This document shows, piece after piece, positions 6,849-14,031 of a stretch of DNA of 19,712 nucleotides. The stretch is from NCBI GenBank assembly GCA_001437625.1, contig LIAL01000012.1, positions 1 through 19,712 on the forward strand. Direction: 5' to 3'. The position numbers were made by a program, and so were the translations under genes. Every line of letters begins with the position of its first letter. Positions within the stretch are counted from its first letter, which is position 1. Under the pieces are notes generated by a model. The model made no database searches, had not been told where the DNA came from, and saw nothing but the letters and a program-made list of their open reading frames with translations. This stretch comes from Nitrosopumilus sp. BACL13 MAG-121220-bin23 (GTDB lineage: Archaea > Thermoproteota > Nitrososphaeria > Nitrososphaerales > Nitrosopumilaceae).

Positions 6849-6857
6849 TGTATTAAA
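6849..6857 (-). promoter_or_regulatory. TATA-like box for the small membrane protein
   Basis: Reverse-strand GTTTAATAC is centred about 25 bp before ATG 6828. It lies just downstream, in transcription direction, of the repeat at 6865-6900. Confidence 0.4.
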
Positions 6858-6864
6858 CGCTGTT

Positions 6865-6900
6865 AAAATTAGACGCGACTAATTAGATTCGCCTAATTTT
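6865..6900. repeat. Compound direct/inverted repeat after cysS
   Basis: AAAATTAG (6865-6872) and CTAATTTT (6893-6900) are perfect inverted arms, and GCGA/TCGC inside them extends the stem after a two-base bulge. The same stretch can be read as two 14-bp direct units (AATTAGA-CG-CG-A-CT and AATTAGA-TT-CG-C-CT, 11 of 14 matching) with a palindromic CTAATTAG at their junction. In the cysS transcript the hairpin is followed by TTTT, so it may mark or protect the 3' end. It also sits directly before the TATA-like box of the next reverse-strand gene. Confidence 0.5.
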
Positions 6901-6907
6901 TTTACTC

Positions 6908-8296
6908 TTATTTTTCTGATTGTATTTTTTCTTTTTTCATCCAGATTGTTCTTTCTTTATGATCAATTAATTCTACATTCATTTCATTTAGTTGTCCCCG
7001 AATTTTATCCGCTTCCTCAAATTGTTTTTCTTTTCGTAATTTCTCTCTATTTTGAATTAAATCATCTATTGCCTGTTTTTCATCTTGAGTCATTTCTGGA
7101 ATGGCTAGTCCTAAAATATTTGTCATTCTTTCAAATTCTTTTTTAATTATCTGTGCCGATTCTTTAGAAAGTTTTTCTTCTGCGGCTAATCTGTTTGTTT
7201 CTTTTACCAGTTGAAAAAATGCAGATAGCCCTAAATGTGTATTAAAATCTGATTCTAACGCTTCATCAAACTCTATGCCTATTTTTTCAATATTTTGAGT
7301 ATTTTTTTCATGCTTTTCACTTTCTGCATGAATTAATTCATAATAACATGTTTCAACTTGTCTCCATTTTATGAGATTCTCTTTTAACATCTCTTCAGAA
7401 TAATCTATTACTTTAGAATAGTGCCCTGATAAACAAAATAATCTAATTATGTTTGCACCCCAATTCTCTAAAACATGTTTGATTGATTTTGTATTTCCTA
7501 ATGACTTTGACATTTTTTCACCACTAATTGTAACCATCCCTACATGCATCCAAATTTTTGCAAAAGGTAAATTTGTACATGCCTCTGATTGTGCAATTTC
7601 ATTTTCATGGTGAGGAAAAATTAAATCCCGTCCACCGCCATGAATATCAAAATTTTCTCCAAGGTACTTTAAACTCATTACCGAACATTCGATATGCCAT
7701 CCTGGTCTTCCTTTCCCCCATGGACTATCCCATACCGGATTGATATCTGAAAATTTCCAAACTGCAAAATCTGCTGGATCCTTTTTTGTTTCGTCTATTT
7801 GTATTCTTGATCCTGACTGCAGTTCATCTATTTTCTTTTTTGAAAGTTTCCCATACTCTGAAAATTTTGAAACTGCAAAATATACTCCATTATTTGAAAT
7901 ATAGGCAACTTCCTTATCAATTAATTTTTTAATAAATTCTATAATGTCTTCTATGTGCTCTGTAGCTTTTGGATAATTTGTGGCACGTTTAACATTTAAC
8001 TCCTCAAAATCTCTAAAATAATTTTCAATGTATTTTGAACTAATTTCTTTAGCTGTCACATTTTCTTTAGTGGCACGATTTATGATTTTATCATCTACAT
8101 CTGTAAAATTCTGAATAAATTCTACTTCCACTTCTTTGCTTTCTAGATATTTTCTTAAAACATCAAAAACTATGATTGTTCTGGCATGTCCTATGTGTGA
8201 TTCATCATACACTGTAACTCCACAGAGGTAAATTTTAATTTTTTTAGAAATATCTAATTTTTGTTCAACTGTTGTCAATGTATCTTGGAGATTCAT
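6908..8296 (-). CDS. cysS: Cysteinyl-tRNA synthetase
   Basis: 462 residues, the usual length for a full CysRS. Class I signatures are intact: IYLCGVTVYDESHIGHAR with zinc ligand Cys25 and HIGH at 34-37, the WHIECSVMS and HHENEIAQSEA blocks that supply the remaining zinc ligands, and KMSKS at 261-265 in GEKMSKSLGNT. The C-terminal helical domain that reads the tRNA anticodon is complete, including the RxxLRKEKQFEEADKIR-type region near 425. It attaches cysteine to tRNA(Cys), so this organism should not depend on the SepRS/SepCysS route. It starts 4 bp after the nadE stop, so it is in the same operon. The bacterial-like valine in CGVTVYD replaces the more common proline. Confidence 0.97.
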   Translation of the reverse strand: MNLQDTLTTVEQKLDISKKIKIYLCGVTVYDESHIGHARTIIVFDVLRKYLESKEVEVEFIQNFTDVDDKIINRATKENVTAKEISSKYIENYFRDFEELNVKRATNYPKATEHIEDIIEFIKKLIDKEVAYISNNGVYFAVSKFSEYGKLSKKKIDELQSGSRIQIDETKKDPADFAVWKFSDINPVWDSPWGKGRPGWHIECSVMSLKYLGENFDIHGGGRDLIFPHHENEIAQSEACTNLPFAKIWMHVGMVTISGEKMSKSLGNTKSIKHVLENWGANIIRLFCLSGHYSKVIDYSEEMLKENLIKWRQVETCYYELIHAESEKHEKNTQNIEKIGIEFDEALESDFNTHLGLSAFFQLVKETNRLAAEEKLSKESAQIIKKEFERMTNILGLAIPEMTQDEKQAIDDLIQNREKLRKEKQFEEADKIRGQLNEMNVELIDHKERTIWMKKEKIQSEK

Positions 8297-8300
8297 TTTA

Positions 8301-9089
8301 CTATCTATCTGGCTTTGTTGCTAGTAATCTTTTATGTTCACTGTTTATGTTTAATTCATAAATTTTTTCAACTGTTTTTTTATCTATTTTTGTAATTTCT
8401 ACTGTTTCTTGAACTGAAAGTTTTTTTTCAAATAAGCAATATAGTATAGAGTCTACTTCTTCATATTGTATCCCTAATTCTTTTTCTGCTTCATGATCTT
8501 TCCAAAGATATGGACTAGATTTTTTTAGTATTATGTTTTCTGGAATTCCTAAATATTTTGCAATTTCTCTAACTTGTAATTTGTATAGTGAAACAATTGG
8601 TGTCAAATCTGATGCCCCATCACCAAATTTTGTAAAATATCCAATCAGGTGTTCACTTTTATCACTTGATCCTAACACTAGATAATTTTCAATATTTGCA
8701 TAATAGTATAAAATATTTGTTCTGACTCTTGCTCTTAGATTCCCTTTTGCTTTTTCATTTGGTTGTAAATACATTGAATACTCATTTACAATTGGGGTGA
8801 TGTCAATTAGTTTATGTTTAATTCCTATTGTTGAAATTATTTTTATTGCATCTTCTGTTTCACTATTTGGAGTTGTTGTAGTGTCTGGCATTATTATGGC
8901 GAGTGTTTTGTCTTTTAGTTTTCTTTTACAGATATATGCTAAAACTGCTGAATCTATTCCCCCACTTAATCCTAAAATAATTCCCTTTGATTGATTTTTT
9001 TTAATTTCACTTTCTATGAATTTTTCAATTTTATCTGTAATTAAAGAATAATCTTGATTAATTATTTCATTTATGATATCTTGATTCAA
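8301..9089 (-). CDS. nadE: NH3-dependent NAD+ synthetase
   Basis: 262 residues from a TTG start at 9089. The ATP-pyrophosphatase P-loop SGGIDS is at 42-47, and the signature GSSDKSEHLIGYFTKFGDGA is followed by DLTPI and the KKSSPYLW stretch that closes the nicotinate-adenine-dinucleotide site. It adenylates and then amidates deamido-NAD to NAD+. There is no N-terminal nitrilase-type glutaminase domain, so free ammonia is the nitrogen source, a plausible economy in an ammonia oxidiser (inference). The gene leads a two-gene operon with cysS. The TTG start is the first in-frame start after the AT-rich promoter region; an ATG is not available nearby. Confidence 0.95.
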   Translation of the reverse strand: MNQDIINEIINQDYSLITDKIEKFIESEIKKNQSKGIILGLSGGIDSAVLAYICKRKLKDKTLAIIMPDTTTTPNSETEDAIKIISTIGIKHKLIDITPIVNEYSMYLQPNEKAKGNLRARVRTNILYYYANIENYLVLGSSDKSEHLIGYFTKFGDGASDLTPIVSLYKLQVREIAKYLGIPENIILKKSSPYLWKDHEAEKELGIQYEEVDSILYCLFEKKLSVQETVEITKIDKKTVEKIYELNINSEHKRLLATKPDR

Positions 9090-9140
9090 TACTGATTTTA
9101 AAAAATATTTAAGAATAAAAATTATACTTAAATTGAATTT

Positions 9141-9443
9141 CTAGATATCTACGTAAAGTCCGTCATCTCTTGACTGAACTGAATATGTTTCTAGTTTAAC
9201 ATCTTTAAGATAGTCTACTAATTCACCTGTTTTGATATTATACTTCCAAAAATGTAATGGACATTCTACAATATTTCCTTCTAATTTTCCTGGTGCAATT
9301 GATCCATCTTGATGCACACAAAGATCATCCATTGCATGAAATCCATCTTGATTAAATACTGCAATTTGTTTTCCATCAATTTTGAATGCTTTACCTTTCC
9401 CTGATGCTATTTCGCTTTTTTCAGCTATTTTTTTCCAAACCAT
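9141..9443 (-). CDS. Stand-alone Rieske [2Fe-2S] ferredoxin-like protein
   Basis: 100 residues, all of it one Rieske domain. Cluster ligands are visible as CVH (Cys42, His44) and CPLH (Cys61, His64) with 16 residues between His44 and Cys61, and the chain ends in LETYSVQSRDDGLYVDI as in NirD/BphF-type soluble Rieske proteins. There is no membrane anchor, Tat signal or fused oxygenase domain, so it should be a cytoplasmic electron carrier or a subunit of a redox enzyme encoded elsewhere. Its promoter is back to back with that of ahcY; no oxygenase or reductase lies beside it, so the partner is unknown. Confidence 0.93.
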   Translation of the reverse strand: MVWKKIAEKSEIASGKGKAFKIDGKQIAVFNQDGFHAMDDLCVHQDGSIAPGKLEGNIVECPLHFWKYNIKTGELVDYLKDVKLETYSVQSRDDGLYVDI

Positions 9444-9465
9444 TAGTTTATTGGAATATCTGTCA

Positions 9466-9473
9466 TTTATTTA
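9466..9473 (-). promoter_or_regulatory. TATA-like box for the Rieske gene
   Basis: Reverse-strand TAAATAAA is centred 26 bp before ATG 9443. It lies within 20 bp of the oppositely directed ahcY box, so the two promoters could compete or be controlled together. Confidence 0.45.
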
Positions 9474-9487
9474 GATTCGCATGATAG

Positions 9488-9496
9488 TATTTTATA
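9488..9496 (+). promoter_or_regulatory. TATA-like box for ahcY
   Basis: TATTTTATA is centred at 9492. That is 27 bp before TTG 9519 and only 21 bp before TTG 9513, so it favours the later start. Confidence 0.5.
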
Positions 9497-9518
9497 GCCC
9501 CAATTCGGATCTTTGTCA

Positions 9519-10760
9519 TTGAGTAAAGTAAAATCTAGTCCGACATTGATCAAAGAAGGTAAACTATCCTATGAATGGGCTAGATCTCACATGCAAATTT
9601 TAGATAATACAATTAATAGATTAAAAAAATCAAAACCTCTCAAAGGAGTAACAATTGGTTTTTGCTTACACGTTACAAAAGAAACATCTGTTTTACTTAT
9701 TGGTGCTAAAGAATTAGGTGCAACAGTTGCAGTTTGTGGTGGTAATCCTTTAACCACTCAAGACAATATTGCAGCATATTTGGCATCTGAAGGAATTCAT
9801 GTTTATGCATGGCATGGCCAATCTGTTAAAGACTATGATTGGTCTATTGATCAAGTGCTCAAGCATAGCCCAACTATTCTCACTGACGATGGTGCAGATA
9901 TGAATATCAAAGCACACTTTGACAAACGATTCAAAGATATGAAAGTCATTGGTGCAACTGAAGAAACTACTGCTGGTGTAACTAGAATTAGAGCCGTAGA
10001 AAATCAAGGTAAATTAAGATATCCTGTAATTTTGGTTAATGAAGCATATACTAAACACATGTTTGATAATCGATATGGTACCGGACAAAGTACTATCGAT
10101 GGTTATTTGCGTGCAATGAATTTACTTATGGCATCAAAACGTGTTGTAGTTGTAGGCTATGGCTGGGTTGGACGTGGCGTGGCGTCAAGATTTAACGGAA
10201 TGGGCTCTAAAGTCATTGTAACTGAGGTTGACCCTGTAAAAGCCCTTGAAGCCCACATGGATGGATTTGAAGTAATGCCAATGGCACAAGCAGCAAAACT
10301 TGGCGACATGTTTGTTACATGTACTGGAATGACTAGTGTAATTAGAAAAGAGCACATTTTAAAAATGAAAGAAGGTGCAATAATGGGCAATGTCGGTCAC
10401 TTTGATCTTGAGATTGATGCTGAGTTTTTACTAAAGAAATCAAAATCTGTTAAAGAAGTTAGACCAACACTTGATGAGTGCGTTTTACAAAATGGCAAAA
10501 AAGTTTACTTAATTGGAGAAGGTCGTCTTGCTAATTTAGTTTCTGCAGAAGGACACCCACCAGAAGTTATGGCTCAATCATTTTCAAATCAACTTTTGTC
10601 TATAATGTATATTCTTAAAAACCATAAAACAATGGAAAATAAAATTATAGATGTTCCTAAAGAAATTGATATTCAAATTGCATTTGATGCATTAAGTGCA
10701 ATGGATGTTAAAATTGATAAATTGACTCCTGAACAAGTAAAATATGCAAATAGTTGGTAG
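9519..10760 (+). CDS. ahcY: S-adenosyl-L-homocysteine hydrolase
   Basis: 413 residues from TTG 9519; an earlier in-frame TTG at 9513 would add two residues but sits too close to the TATA box. The enzyme splits S-adenosylhomocysteine to adenosine and homocysteine, relieving product inhibition of methyltransferases. Seen: TDDGADMN for the adenosine site, GATEETTAGVTR, the NEAYTKHMFDNRYGTGQS block with the catalytic Lys-Asp pair, the NAD-binding VVVVGYGWVGRGVASR (GxGxxG), TCTGMTSVI, and GNVGHFDLEID. The C-terminus ends at KYANSW, the short archaeal form without the Lys-Tyr tail found in most bacterial and eukaryotic enzymes. metG follows 37 bp downstream on the same strand, linking two steps around methionine. 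Confidence 0.96.
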   Translation: MSKVKSSPTLIKEGKLSYEWARSHMQILDNTINRLKKSKPLKGVTIGFCLHVTKETSVLLIGAKELGATVAVCGGNPLTTQDNIAAYLASEGIHVYAWHGQSVKDYDWSIDQVLKHSPTILTDDGADMNIKAHFDKRFKDMKVIGATEETTAGVTRIRAVENQGKLRYPVILVNEAYTKHMFDNRYGTGQSTIDGYLRAMNLLMASKRVVVVGYGWVGRGVASRFNGMGSKVIVTEVDPVKALEAHMDGFEVMPMAQAAKLGDMFVTCTGMTSVIRKEHILKMKEGAIMGNVGHFDLEIDAEFLLKKSKSVKEVRPTLDECVLQNGKKVYLIGEGRLANLVSAEGHPPEVMAQSFSNQLLSIMYILKNHKTMENKIIDVPKEIDIQIAFDALSAMDVKIDKLTPEQVKYANSW

Positions 10761-10762
10761 AA

Positions 10763-10771
10763 GTTTTTAAC
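10763..10771 (+). promoter_or_regulatory. Weak TATA-like box before metG
   Basis: GTTTTTAAC lies about 31 bp before ATG 10798. The spacing is a little long, so metG may have its own promoter or be read through from ahcY. Confidence 0.3.
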
Positions 10772-10797
10772 TCTATCTTGGTTTTGAGAACTATCTG

Positions 10798-12453
10798 ATG
10801 AATAAAAGAGCCATAATTACAAGTGCTTTACCTTATGCAAATGGAGAAATTCATTTGGGTCATGTCGCATCTACATATCTTCCAGCAGATGTAACTACAA
10901 GATTTTTAAAACAAAATGGAGTTGAAGCATACTATGTTTGTGCATCTGATGATTTTGGAACTCCCATTCTAATTCAATCTGAAAAAGAGGGAAAAACTCC
11001 TGCCGACTATGTTGCACATTGGAATAAGCGTGATTATGATGATTTTACTGCATTTGGTATTGATTTTGATTATTTCTATAAAACAAGTTCATCTGAAAAT
11101 ATTGAATTTGTTCAAGATGTTTTTACAAAACTAAATGATGCTGGGCATATTTATCAAAAAGAAATAATTCAATTTTATTGTAATAATGATAAAAAATTCC
11201 TTCCTGATAGATATGTAAAAGGTATTTGTCCTTATTGCAAGGCTGAAGATCAATATTCTGATCTTTGTGAGAGTTGTGGTCGTGTACCTGAAGAAATAAT
11301 TGACCCCAAATGTTCTCTTTGCGGTCAAACTCCAACCAAAGAAAAAACAGATCATTATTTTTTCAAACTCAAAAATTTTGCTGACTCGTTATCTAAATGG
11401 TTAGATGAAACTACCACTCTTCAAAAAGACGTAAAAAAATATGTTCAAAATTGGATCAAGTCAGGATTAATTGATTGGGATATTACGCGAGATATTCCTT
11501 GGGGTGTTCCTGTACCTCTTGATGGTGCAGAAGGTAAAGTTTTCTACGGTTGGTTTGATAATCACTTGGCATACATTTCAACCGCATTAAAATTTCTTAA
11601 TGATAAAGGAATCGATGGAAAAGAATTTTGGAATTCTGCAGATATTTATCATTTCATTGGAAAAGATATTGTATATCATCACTATCTTTTCTTACCTGCA
11701 ATGAGATTGGGTCTTAATGAAGAATACAAATTACCGGACTATATTCCAACCAGAGGACACCTTACGCTACAAGGAAAGAAATTATCTAAGAGTAGAAATT
11801 GGTATATTGGATTAAAACAATTTTTAACATACTATCCTGCTGACTATTTGAGATTTTATCTTGTCTCTATTAACCCGTATTCACAAGATGATTTGAATTT
11901 TGACTGGGATGATTTTACAACTAGAATAAATTCTGAATTAATTGGCAATCTTGGAAACTTTGTTAATCGTGCTTTAGGATTTACAAAAAAAGTATTTGAT
12001 GGAAAAATTCCTGAGACTGAATCTTTTGATGAAAAAGATTTAGAAGCAGAACAAAAAATAAAATCACTTGCAATTGATGTTTCTACTTTAATGGAACAAA
12101 ATCATTTGGATCGGGCATTAAAGAAAATAATGGAGGTTTCTTCTTTTTTTAATCAATACTTTCAACACAAGGAACCTTGGAAGAACGGTCCTGGAACTAC
12201 AAATTGTGTGTATCTTTCTGTAAATGCTGTTAGAAGTTTTGCCATAGCAATATTTCCATTTATGCCTGAATCTGCACAAAAAATCTGGGTTCAGCTTGGA
12301 ATTGACGGGAATGTATCTGATATGTCATGGTCCTCACAATCTGAACTGGATGTTTCCCCTGGACATATCTTGGGTGATTCGTCCCCATTGTTTGCCAGAA
12401 TTGAAACGTCTGATATTGAAAAATATAAAAAAGAATTAGGCCCATCTGAATAA
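10798..12453 (+). CDS. metG: Methionyl-tRNA synthetase
   Basis: 551 residues. Class I signatures: ALPYANGEIHLGH with HLGH at 19-22, and KLSKS at 328-332 (KMSKS variant) in LQGKKLSKSRNW. Between the Rossmann halves is the zinc-knuckle insert with three CxxC pairs (Cys144/147, 157/160, 172/175), as in archaeal multi-knuckle MetRS. The WFDNHLAYIS and HFIGKDIVYHH blocks of the active site are intact, and the C-terminal helical anticodon-binding domain includes the FNQYFQHKEPW stretch. The protein stops there: it lacks the EMAP-II-like tRNA-binding domain that other MetRS carry, and no separate copy lies in this window. The next gene begins two bases after its stop. Confidence 0.97.
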   Translation: MNKRAIITSALPYANGEIHLGHVASTYLPADVTTRFLKQNGVEAYYVCASDDFGTPILIQSEKEGKTPADYVAHWNKRDYDDFTAFGIDFDYFYKTSSSENIEFVQDVFTKLNDAGHIYQKEIIQFYCNNDKKFLPDRYVKGICPYCKAEDQYSDLCESCGRVPEEIIDPKCSLCGQTPTKEKTDHYFFKLKNFADSLSKWLDETTTLQKDVKKYVQNWIKSGLIDWDITRDIPWGVPVPLDGAEGKVFYGWFDNHLAYISTALKFLNDKGIDGKEFWNSADIYHFIGKDIVYHHYLFLPAMRLGLNEEYKLPDYIPTRGHLTLQGKKLSKSRNWYIGLKQFLTYYPADYLRFYLVSINPYSQDDLNFDWDDFTTRINSELIGNLGNFVNRALGFTKKVFDGKIPETESFDEKDLEAEQKIKSLAIDVSTLMEQNHLDRALKKIMEVSSFFNQYFQHKEPWKNGPGTTNCVYLSVNAVRSFAIAIFPFMPESAQKIWVQLGIDGNVSDMSWSSQSELDVSPGHILGDSSPLFARIETSDIEKYKKELGPSE

Positions 12454-12455
12454 CT

Positions 12456-13208
12456 ATGAAGCCTGTTGCCCGAATTTCAACTCGTGGGTATTATGATTTA
12501 CTAACAGGAAAAACCCTAAAAAATAATTTATACTATCTATACCCAAAACAAGATTTCAAAAAATTAATTGATTCCAAAGAATTAACGATCATGATTCATG
12601 GTTTAAGAAATGATAATGCTGGTGCAATTACAAAAGTTATTTTGGCAAAAAATAAATTAAAAAAATTAAACTACCTGTATCCTATAATTGGATATAGTTA
12701 TGATTCTAACATAACTGGTGCTCATTTAATTAAACATACAAAAAGATCATTGGCTACAGGACAAATTATTGCAAAGAAAAATGGACGTAATCTGGGAAAA
12801 TTCATTGAAGATTTTAAAGTAAATAGTCCTAGCACAAAAATTCGTCTAATTGGACATTCTCTTGGTTCTCAGGTAATTCTTAGTACGTTACAATATCTTG
12901 CAAAAAAGAAAAAAAATACTGGAATTGTTGAAAGCGTATATTTTTTTGGTGCATCTATTACTGATGATGTCCCTGCCTCAAAAAAATATGGAAAAATTCT
13001 TCAAAATATTGTTAATGTAAAAATTGTAAACTACTATGCTCCATCTGATGAAGTGTTGGGCTGGGCAGATAAAGAAAAATTTGTTAAATGCCCTTTGGGG
13101 CTTAATGGTGCAACTGGAAAACCTATTTCAAAATACCGACAAACTTTACTGAAGCCTAAAAACCATAGATTTGCAAGTTATGTTTCTGTATTGAAGATAT
13201 TTCCCTAG
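12456..13208 (+). CDS. Lipase-like alpha/beta hydrolase
   Basis: 250 residues, starting two bases after the metG stop. The nucleophile elbow GHSLG (133-137, Ser135) lies between a beta strand (KIRLIG) and a helix, MIHGL (46-50) is positioned as the oxyanion-hole loop, and Asp198 (APSDEV) and His237 (PKNHRF) complete a plausible Ser-Asp-His triad in the right order. This resembles DUF726-type or lipase-like intracellular hydrolases. There is no signal peptide or membrane helix. The surface is unusually Lys-rich, in keeping with the AT-rich genome. The substrate is unknown: an esterase, thioesterase or lipase is possible. Nothing links it to MetRS except the shared transcript. Confidence 0.8.
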   Translation: MKPVARISTRGYYDLLTGKTLKNNLYYLYPKQDFKKLIDSKELTIMIHGLRNDNAGAITKVILAKNKLKKLNYLYPIIGYSYDSNITGAHLIKHTKRSLATGQIIAKKNGRNLGKFIEDFKVNSPSTKIRLIGHSLGSQVILSTLQYLAKKKKNTGIVESVYFFGASITDDVPASKKYGKILQNIVNVKIVNYYAPSDEVLGWADKEKFVKCPLGLNGATGKPISKYRQTLLKPKNHRFASYVSVLKIFP

Positions 13209-13492
13209 ATTTTCAACAACGTATTACCTAGTATGATTGATACGTCATTGTTTTATACAAATATTGATTAATTAAAATCAGATGAAATTTAATACTTCAC
13301 TGTCTTCTAGTAGAAACTCTATCTTATTCCATTTTAACATACTAAATGAAGGTGATTGGGATTGTTAGACTTGCTAAACCTAACATCTAATTTTTAAGAA
13401 ATTATTCTAATTTTAAAATATAATGTCTTTTACTTTATTCCAAATCCTGTCTAACTTTTGTTTAATTCATTAAAACTAATTACACCTGGGTG
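13209..13492. other. Long AT-rich convergent intergenic region, no gene seen
   Basis: Nearly 285 bp separate two convergent stops. I find only a 14-codon frame at about 13346, a GTTAG...CTAAC inverted pair around 13363-13383, and a perfect ACACC-TG-GGTGT hairpin at 13482-13493 abutting the SRPBCC stop. No tRNA cloverleaf and no convincing C/D-box pair is visible. It is long for this compact genome, so an unrecognised small RNA is possible. Confidence 0.4.
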
Positions 13493-13954
13493 TTATTTTT
13501 CTAATAATATTTTTAAATTTTCTAATGATGCTTCATAGAATGAACCCATAAAGACCAAAAATTCTAAAAATTGTTTTTCAGTCATTTTTTTACTATTGAT
13601 ATATGATCTCCAAGTTAATTCTGTAGTTGTTTTTGTTTTCTTTTTAATTGAAATTGTTGCAACATATGCTCTTAGTGGTAATCCTTCTGTTGCAACATAT
13701 GTGAAAAATTCATCTTTTTCCCATGCTACAATGTGTTCTTCTATCTCTGTTTTATCTCCAAATGTAATTAGCCTGATTGCACCTACGCCCTTTTTCTTTA
13801 TTGATAGATACTCTGTTTTTTTTACGTCTACTAACCATGATGATAAGCCTACAATGTTGCTAATTTTTCTCCAAACTTTATCCTTTGAAGTGTTAATTTT
13901 AATTGTTTTTTCTATTGTTCCAGTATGAAATGATTTTTCTCCAGTTTTTGCCAT
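13493..13954 (-). CDS. SRPBCC (START/polyketide-cyclase-like) protein
   Basis: 153 residues from ATG 13954. A GTG at 13972 would add six residues, but a TATA-like box about 28 bp before 13954 favours the ATG. The layout is a helix-grip SRPBCC fold: an N-terminal strand EKTIKINTSKDKVWRKISNI (20-39) with the family's typical Val-Trp at the first helix, a WLVDVKKTEYLS turn, beta strands through GVGAIRLITF, EEHIVAWEKDEFFTYVAT and TTTELTWRSY, and a long C-terminal helix FMGSFYEASLENLKILLEK. Members bind hydrophobic ligands or act as cyclases. There is no signal peptide. The ligand is unknown and no pathway partner is adjacent; the gene is divergent from the coiled-coil gene. Confidence 0.8.
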   Translation of the reverse strand: MAKTGEKSFHTGTIEKTIKINTSKDKVWRKISNIVGLSSWLVDVKKTEYLSIKKKGVGAIRLITFGDKTEIEEHIVAWEKDEFFTYVATEGLPLRAYVATISIKKKTKTTTELTWRSYINSKKMTEKQFLEFLVFMGSFYEASLENLKILLEK

Positions 13955-13977
13955 GTGTCTGTATTCTAACACTTGAA

Positions 13978-13986
13978 TTTTAATTT
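13978..13986 (-). promoter_or_regulatory. TATA-like box for the SRPBCC gene
   Basis: Reverse-strand AAATTAAAA is centred 28 bp before ATG 13954, which supports that start over GTG 13972. Confidence 0.4.
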
Positions 13987-14001
13987 TTAGTTAAAGAATC
14001 A

Positions 14002-14010
14002 TTTTTAATC
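14002..14010 (+). promoter_or_regulatory. TATA-like box for the coiled-coil gene
   Basis: TTTTTAATC is centred 26 bp before ATG 14032. Confidence 0.4.
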
Positions 14011-14031
14011 TCTCTAGTGTAATGTTATAAA

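Noticed and set aside
13255..13310. C/D-box small RNA suggested by CAGATGA.
   Set aside because: Only a partial C-like box; no matching D box at suitable spacing and no paired C'/D' boxes.
13209..13492. tRNA or other structured RNA gene in the long spacer.
   Set aside because: No GGTTCGANTCC-type T-arm or acceptor pairing is seen, and base composition is as AT-rich as the surroundings, whereas structural RNAs in such genomes are usually GC-richer.
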